Shown here: piece by piece, positions 6,537 through 9,938 of the stretch
Layout: every line of letters begins with the position of its first letter
How positions within the stretch are numbered: position 1 is the stretch's first letter
Assembly: GCA_028276215.1 (NCBI GenBank)
Contig: JAPYWT010000051.1
Coordinates: forward strand, 1-9,938
Length of the DNA: 9,938 nt
Reading direction: 5' to 3'
Source of the DNA: Thermoflexus sp.
GTDB taxonomy: Bacteria; Chloroflexota; Anaerolineae; B4-G1; DUEL01
The notes under the pieces: model-generated
Databases searched by the model: none
Told to the model about the DNA's origin: nothing
What the model saw: the letters and a program-made list of their open reading frames with translations, nothing else
Translations under genes and position numbers: made by a program

Positions 6537-9074
6537 CTACGGCGCGACCACGACGAATTCCACGGTGCCGTAGGACGGGATGCTGACCACCTTAGAGGCC
6601 ACCGCCACCTCCAGTTTCGCCGCACCCGCGGAGAACTGGGAGGTCACGTCGCCGGAGAGCACGACCTGGTACTGGCCCTCGGCGACCATCGCGGCGTCGC
6701 CCTTGGCCAGCAGGTTGCCCTGACTGTCAAAGACCAGGTAGACGACGCTGGCGATTTCGTCCGACGGGTACGGTTTCTCCTCAAAGGTGACGTACACGTC
6801 GTACTTGGCCTCCTGACCCTTGGTCACCTGACCGGGGCCATCCACCTCCACGGACGCCACCTTCGGCACGCCGAAGCCGGCCCACTTCTCCGCCAGGTCG
6901 GGGTAGGCCTCGTTGCGCTTCAGGAGCAGCGTCTTGGCCGTGGTGTCCACCTGAGCCAGGTAGAAGGGCCCGGTGCCGACCCAGAAGTGCTTGTACTGGT
7001 CGTACCACTTGGCCAGGTTGGCATAGCGGGCCGCCGCTTCGTCGGCCTTCACGAACTGGCCCATGGTGGGTGCGTAGGGGATGAACTTCTCCGCCGTGGC
7101 CTGGTCCAGGTACTTCTTCAGCACATCCAGGCTCGGCCCGGCCACGAAGGACATCCACTCCACCTGCTGGGCGGTCGCCTTGTCGCTGGTGAAGGCCAGT
7201 TCCTTGTTGGCCTCCGCCAGGTAGCCCAGCGCCACCGTGTGCCAGGGCGCCTGGCCGTAGGCGTAGTACGGCCACCAGCACATCCCGTTGGTGACGTTGT
7301 TCTCGGCGTCCAGGTAGAACAGGTCGTCGTAGGTCTCAATCACCAGCGGGTCGGTGGAGACGATGCGGACGCCCTTGAAGTGGGTCAGGAAGTTATCCAG
7401 AGATGCTTTCTGAGCCTCGTCAAAGATGGGGCTCTCCTCCTTGCCGGGGTCAAAGGTCATGATCATCCCCATGACGAAGTCCCCGAGGCTCAGCGGGCTG
7501 CCGTCGTGCCACTTGATCTTCTGGAAGAGGTCGGCCGGGTAGTACACCGTCACCTTGACGTTAGCGGTGACCGTCTCGGTGAACTTCTCACCCGCGGTGA
7601 TGAAGCGCTGGTTGGCCGCATCCCAGTCCACCCAGGCATCGGCGGGTACCTGGATCTCCGGAGCGAACTGGAGGCTGACCCAGTCCAGCGTCTTCGCCAC
7701 GGGCAGGCCCTCCTTCACCACCACCTCGGCCTTCTCAATGCGGTTGGGCAGGAGCAGGCCAGTGTAGGGGTCGGAGACGACGGCGTACTCACCGAGGGCG
7801 CGCTGGACGTCCGTGTCGTAGACCCAGTTGGAGCCGCCGATGGGGTTCCAGGGGTCAATCAGCACGTCCGGCTGGCCCCAGCGGACCCGACCGCCCACCT
7901 GGTCCTTCCAGCGCAGGGTGTAGGGCCACAACTGGGAGCCCTCCACGCCACCCGCCAGGTCGGCCGCCACTTCCAGTTTCGCCAGCCGCGGCGTGAAGGA
8001 GTACTGGTCCACCAGCCAGACCCGCACCGAGTCCTGCATCGCCAGTTCCAGCGCCTTCCGGAAGAGTTCATCCCGCTCCGCCAGCGACTTAAAGTCGTTG
8101 TTGGCCAGCCGCTGCGCGACGTTGAAGAACTCCTCGCTGGGGGTGTAGGCCTGGTGCAGCGGGATGGGGTACAGCAGGTTGGTATAGAAGAAGGCGAAGT
8201 TGCTCCCCGCGTCCCGCTCTACCGCGGTGGTGATCCACCCACCCGTATAGAGGTTCCACAAACCTTCTGCCGGGTCCGACTTGACCCAGATGGGAGACGC
8301 CTCTGTCCGGGTCTTGTACTGGCGGTCCACAGTGAAGCCCAGGGCCTCCAACTGGTTGGCCACGTAGTCGCCGATGAGTTTCCGCTCATCCTCGGTCCGG
8401 ATGAGGAACACCAGGGTGATGGGCTTCCCCTTGTAGGTCCACTTCCCGTCGGCCCCCAGTTCGGCACCCAGTTCGGTCATCCGCTGGGTGACGACCTCTT
8501 TGGCCTTGTCCAGGTTGTAGGCGTACTTGGCCTCCAGGGCCCGCACGGTGTCAATGTACCGGGCGTAGTCCGGGAAGGCGGAGACCAGGGGCAGCAGTTT
8601 GGGCGCCGCAAGGCCGCCGAAGATTTCCTGGACGATGTAGTTGCGGTCCACCGCCCAGTTGATGGCCTCCCGAATCTGGGGGTCGCCGAAGGGATTGAGC
8701 CGCCCGTCCTTGAAGTTCAGCACCGGGTTGAAGGTGATCTCGTTGTACGACCCGAATGCCATAGAGTAGGTCAGGTTCGGGTTGGCCTTCACCTTGGCGA
8801 AGTTCTCGGGGCCGCCCATTCCGTGGCCGTAGAGGTCAATGTCTCCACCCTCCAGCCGGGGCAGTGCGTTCTCGTCGCCGCCCACGCTGATGAAGACGAC
8901 CTCATCCAGCCAGGCGCCGTAGCGAGGGGCCGGCGTGGGCGTCGGCGGCACCGGGGTCGGCGCCTCCGTCGGCTTGGCCGGCGGCGGGGTCGTGGGCGTC
9001 GGGGTCGGCTTGCAGGCCGCCAGCAGCAGCCCCACGACCACCAGCAACGTCAGGGCTAACAGTCCGCGTTTCAT
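6537..9074 (-). CDS. Lipoprotein solute-binding protein, family 5 (SBP_bac_5-like), apparently circularly permuted
   Basis: This 845-residue surface lipoprotein is the receptor of the importer. The signal peptide ends in lipobox L18-A-A-C21, followed by a Pro/Thr-rich tether at 22-50. Residues about 55-390 carry landmarks normally found in the second half of DppA-like proteins: LDEVVF and LEGGDID (74-80), DPQIREAINWAVDR (131-144), GFTVDRQ and the closing RVWLVDQYSFTPRL. Residues about 398-731 carry landmarks normally found in the first half: DPWNP (407-411), DPYTGLLLPN (435-444), KWHDGSPLSLGDFV (521-534), VGTGPFYL (699-706) and LLLKRNEAYPDLAEKW (716-731). A beta-rich, probably Ig-like domain fills 737-845. 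Usual family length is 500-600 residues. The ATG at 9074 has AGGAGGAG five bases upstream. It is the first gene of the operon and is followed by its own terminator. The ligand could be a peptide, an oligosaccharide or another solute. Confidence 0.93.
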   Translation of the reverse strand: MKRGLLALTLLVVVGLLLAACKPTPTPTTPPPAKPTEAPTPVPPTPTPAPRYGAWLDEVVFISVGGDENALPRLEGGDIDLYGHGMGGPENFAKVKANPNLTYSMAFGSYNEITFNPVLNFKDGRLNPFGDPQIREAINWAVDRNYIVQEIFGGLAAPKLLPLVSAFPDYARYIDTVRALEAKYAYNLDKAKEVVTQRMTELGAELGADGKWTYKGKPITLVFLIRTEDERKLIGDYVANQLEALGFTVDRQYKTRTEASPIWVKSDPAEGLWNLYTGGWITTAVERDAGSNFAFFYTNLLYPIPLHQAYTPSEEFFNVAQRLANNDFKSLAERDELFRKALELAMQDSVRVWLVDQYSFTPRLAKLEVAADLAGGVEGSQLWPYTLRWKDQVGGRVRWGQPDVLIDPWNPIGGSNWVYDTDVQRALGEYAVVSDPYTGLLLPNRIEKAEVVVKEGLPVAKTLDWVSLQFAPEIQVPADAWVDWDAANQRFITAGEKFTETVTANVKVTVYYPADLFQKIKWHDGSPLSLGDFVMGMIMTFDPGKEESPIFDEAQKASLDNFLTHFKGVRIVSTDPLVIETYDDLFYLDAENNVTNGMCWWPYYAYGQAPWHTVALGYLAEANKELAFTSDKATAQQVEWMSFVAGPSLDVLKKYLDQATAEKFIPYAPTMGQFVKADEAAARYANLAKWYDQYKHFWVGTGPFYLAQVDTTAKTLLLKRNEAYPDLAEKWAGFGVPKVASVEVDGPGQVTKGQEAKYDVYVTFEEKPYPSDEIASVVYLVFDSQGNLLAKGDAAMVAEGQYQVVLSGDVTSQFSAGAAKLEVAVASKVVSIPSYGTVEFVVVAP

Positions 9075-9079
9075 GGTTT

Positions 9080-9087
9080 CTCCTCCT
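9080..9087 (-). promoter_or_regulatory. Strong ribosome-binding site of the binding-protein gene
   Basis: AGGAGGAG on the minus strand ends five bases before the ATG at 9074. This fixes the start and predicts strong translation. Confidence 0.85.
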
Positions 9088-9090
9088 GAG

Positions 9091-9137
9091 TTGGTAAGTT
9101 GGTAGATTGGGAACTGGTAAATTGGGAAATTGGTTCA
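9091..9137. repeat. Octad direct repeats (TTGGTAAA-like) in the operon leader
   Basis: Six units start at 9091, 9099, 9107, 9114, 9122 and 9130: ttggtaag, ttggtaga, ttgggaa, ctggtaaa, ttgggaaa, ttggttca. The spacing is 8, 8, 7, 8, 8 bases. The run lies in the transcribed leader of the binding-protein gene, if the promoter proposed upstream is right. It is AT-richer than its surroundings. Confidence 0.7.
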
Positions 9138-9170
9138 GGGTCGGAACGCGCTGGTCCTCTCCTCCCAGGC

Positions 9171-9183
9171 ATCACCTCCTTTC
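9171..9183 (-). promoter_or_regulatory. Extended anti-16S Shine-Dalgarno sequence in the leader
   Basis: The minus strand reads GAAAGGAGGTGAT. It is complementary over 13 bases to the common bacterial 16S rRNA 3' end (ATCACCTCCTTTC). It sits about 95 bases upstream of the binding-protein ATG. An ATG at 9172 follows almost without spacing and opens a 33-codon frame that ends in TGA at 9071, overlapping the binding-protein ATG as ATGA. The spacing (two bases after GGAGG) is poor for that start, so a ribosome standby site is as plausible as a coding leader. In the stretch 9075-9381 I see this element, the octads, a possible promoter and the heptads, and no convincing gene. Confidence 0.5.
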
Positions 9184-9213
9184 GCAAAGACGGAGATGGA
9201 TACACTCCATGAA

Positions 9214-9244
9214 ATAATACTGTTGGCGGGCCGAAAAGGTTCAA
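9214..9244 (-). promoter_or_regulatory. Possible sigma-70-type promoter of the transporter operon
   Basis: On the minus strand TTGAAC (9244-9239) and TATTAT (9219-9214) are separated by 19 bases. The boxes are good but the spacing is longer than the optimal 17. The placement is sensible: just upstream of the leader and directly next to the heptad array. No operator palindrome was found around it. Confidence 0.35.
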
Positions 9245-9247
9245 ATC

Positions 9248-9324
9248 GCGTATCGCATATCGCGTATCGCTTATCGCGTATCGCCGATCGCTTATCGCTT
9301 ATCGCGTATCGCGTATCGCTTATC
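9248..9324. repeat. Heptad array, type A: 11 x GCNNATC
   Basis: Eleven uninterrupted 7-bp units: gcgtatc (5 copies), gcttatc (4), gcatatc (1) and gccgatc (1). Variation falls only at positions 3 and 4 of the unit. It abuts the possible -35 box of the transporter operon on one side and the type B heptads, in the same 7-bp phase, on the other. There are no spacers, so it is not a CRISPR array. Confidence 0.92.
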
Positions 9325-9401
9325 GTCTGTGGTCTGTCGTCCGTCGTCCGTGGTCGGTCGTCCGTCGTCTGTCGTCTGTGGTCAGTGGTCCGTCGTCAGT
9401 G
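9325..9401. repeat. Heptad array, type B: 11 x GTCNGTS
   Basis: Eleven uninterrupted 7-bp units continue the phase of the type A heptads: gtccgtc (3), gtctgtg (2), gtctgtc (2), gtcagtg (2), gtccgtg (1) and gtcggtc (1). Only positions 4 and 7 vary. The last three units (9381-9401) reach into the end of the elp3 reading frame and include its stop. A partial twelfth unit, gtcggac, follows at 9402. Confidence 0.92.
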
Positions 9402-9938
9402 GTCGGACCATGTACGTCCCCTCCCGGCGGAAGCCGCGCGCCCGGTAGTAGGGGCGGGTGCCCACGGCCGCAATGACGGCCAGATGCCGGTAACCGGCCC
9501 GGCGGGCCATCTCCGCCGCCGTCTCCAGAAGACGGGTGCCCAGCCCGCCGTGCTGGGCCCGCCCGTCCCGCCGATGCCCCAATTCTACAACAGGTCCGTA
9601 GATATGCAACTCCCGCACCACCGCACTCCCCCGCAGTTCCTCCATCTCCGGCTCCACCTGGGGGAAGGAGAGGCGCAGGAAGCCCGCCAGATACCCGTCC
9701 GGGGTCTCGCCCGCCAGGAAGTGCTCCACGGTGGCGTCGGTCTCGTAGGTGGTGACGGTGACCGTCAGGGAGGCCGGGTCCACCGGCCGGCCGCGCACTT
9801 CCCGGCAGCGGATGCACCGGCAGCGCAGGCCCTGGCGCGCCATCGCCTCCCCCACCACTTCCCGCAGGTTGGAGCGGGTCACCCCGGCAACGATGTCCGG
9901 CGCGGGGATGTCCCGCATCAGGCGGTTGAGCCGGACGT
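9382..9938 (-). CDS. elp3: Elp3-like tRNA U34 carboxymethyl-modification enzyme, C-terminal part (5' truncated)
   Basis: The frame is open to the window end, where it reads VRLNRLMRDIPAPDIVAG, the conserved Elp3 stretch between the radical SAM and acetyltransferase domains. The ATG at 9918 is therefore internal. Numbered from that Met, a Cys cluster C33-x-C35-x2-C38 follows, in the region where Elp3 has a zinc-binding element. Then come VRELHIYGPVVELG (101-114), the acetyl-CoA-binding QHGGLG (122-127) of the GNAT fold, and AVGTRPYYRARGF (151-163) with the conserved tyrosines. Elp3 makes the cm5U34 side chain on wobble uridine of tRNAs using S-adenosylmethionine and acetyl-CoA; the radical SAM part would be outside the window. 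A typical C-terminus would end near YMVRPL; the last residues TTDH and the stop come from the heptad repeats. The gene is not obviously linked to the transporter. Confidence 0.92.
   Translation of the reverse strand, partial: VRLNRLMRDIPAPDIVAGVTRSNLREVVGEAMARQGLRCRCIRCREVRGRPVDPASLTVTVTTYETDATVEHFLAGETPDGYLAGFLRLSFPQVEPEMEELRGSAVVRELHIYGPVVELGHRRDGRAQHGGLGTRLLETAAEMARRAGYRHLAVIAAVGTRPYYRARGFRREGTYMVRPLTTDH

Noticed and set aside
6273..9059. 928-codon plus-strand open frame
   Set aside because: It is antisense to the binding-protein gene, which has a lipobox, a strong ribosome-binding site and family landmarks. The antisense product is a His/Val/Arg/Gly-rich shadow of GC-rich codons with no domain.
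9171..9183. 3' end of a 16S rRNA gene on the plus strand
   Set aside because: Only the anti-Shine-Dalgarno bases match; the flanking sequence does not resemble the conserved helix before it. It is better read as a Shine-Dalgarno on the minus strand.
9248..9401. CRISPR array
   Set aside because: Units are 7 bp and contiguous, without spacers, and no cas gene is present.
9320..9817. 165-codon minus-strand open frame overlapping elp3
   Set aside because: Out of frame with the conserved Elp3 motifs, Gly/Arg/Pro-rich, and its end is a translation of the heptads.

Overview
The window is GC-rich, gene-dense and bacterial. The likely source is a Chloroflexota (Anaerolineae-like) organism. This rests on a lipoprotein with a long Pro/Thr linker, a bacterial Elp3, GC-rich hairpins built on a GCCCGACG core, and short-period direct repeats between genes. 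That is an inference from style; no rRNA or other phylogenetic marker is present.

Layout: (i) 2-1453, plus strand: the 3' part of an FAD/NAD(P)-dependent oxidoreductase carrying a double-cluster ferredoxin segment and a BFD-like [2Fe-2S] segment. (ii) 1454-1685: a hairpin-dense convergent intergenic region with a 131-bp near-palindrome and a strong minus-strand terminator. (iii) 1686-9074, minus strand: one complete peptide/nickel/oligosaccharide-type (family 5, Opp/Dpp) ABC importer operon. In transcription order it holds a lipoprotein solute-binding protein (9074-6537), a DppB-like permease (6400-5279), a DppC-like permease (5263-3905), a DppD-like ATPase (3902-2937), a DppF-like ATPase (2905-1886) and a 67-residue two-helix membrane protein (1889-1686) that overlaps the last ATPase gene by ATGA. 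(iv) 9075-9381: a leader and spacer with a possible promoter, an extended Shine-Dalgarno sequence, an octad repeat run and a 154-bp array of 22 in-phase 7-bp repeats. (v) 9382-9938, minus strand: the C-terminal part of Elp3, a tRNA wobble-uridine modification enzyme, whose stop codon lies inside the heptad array.

How the genes work together: the lipoprotein should capture a peptide, sugar oligomer or similar solute outside the membrane and deliver it to the DppB/DppC channel, which is powered by the DppD/DppF heterodimer. A terminator between the binding-protein gene and the permease genes would give more binding protein than membrane complex. The substrate cannot be read from sequence.

Most unusual points: the 845-residue binding protein has the family 5 sequence landmarks in swapped order (second-lobe elements first, first-lobe elements second), as in a circular permutation, followed by an extra beta-rich domain. 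Its DppC partner carries a roughly 180-residue extracytoplasmic insertion. The operon ends in a translationally coupled small membrane protein. A heptad array with two unit types (11 + 11 copies) sits directly upstream of the operon.
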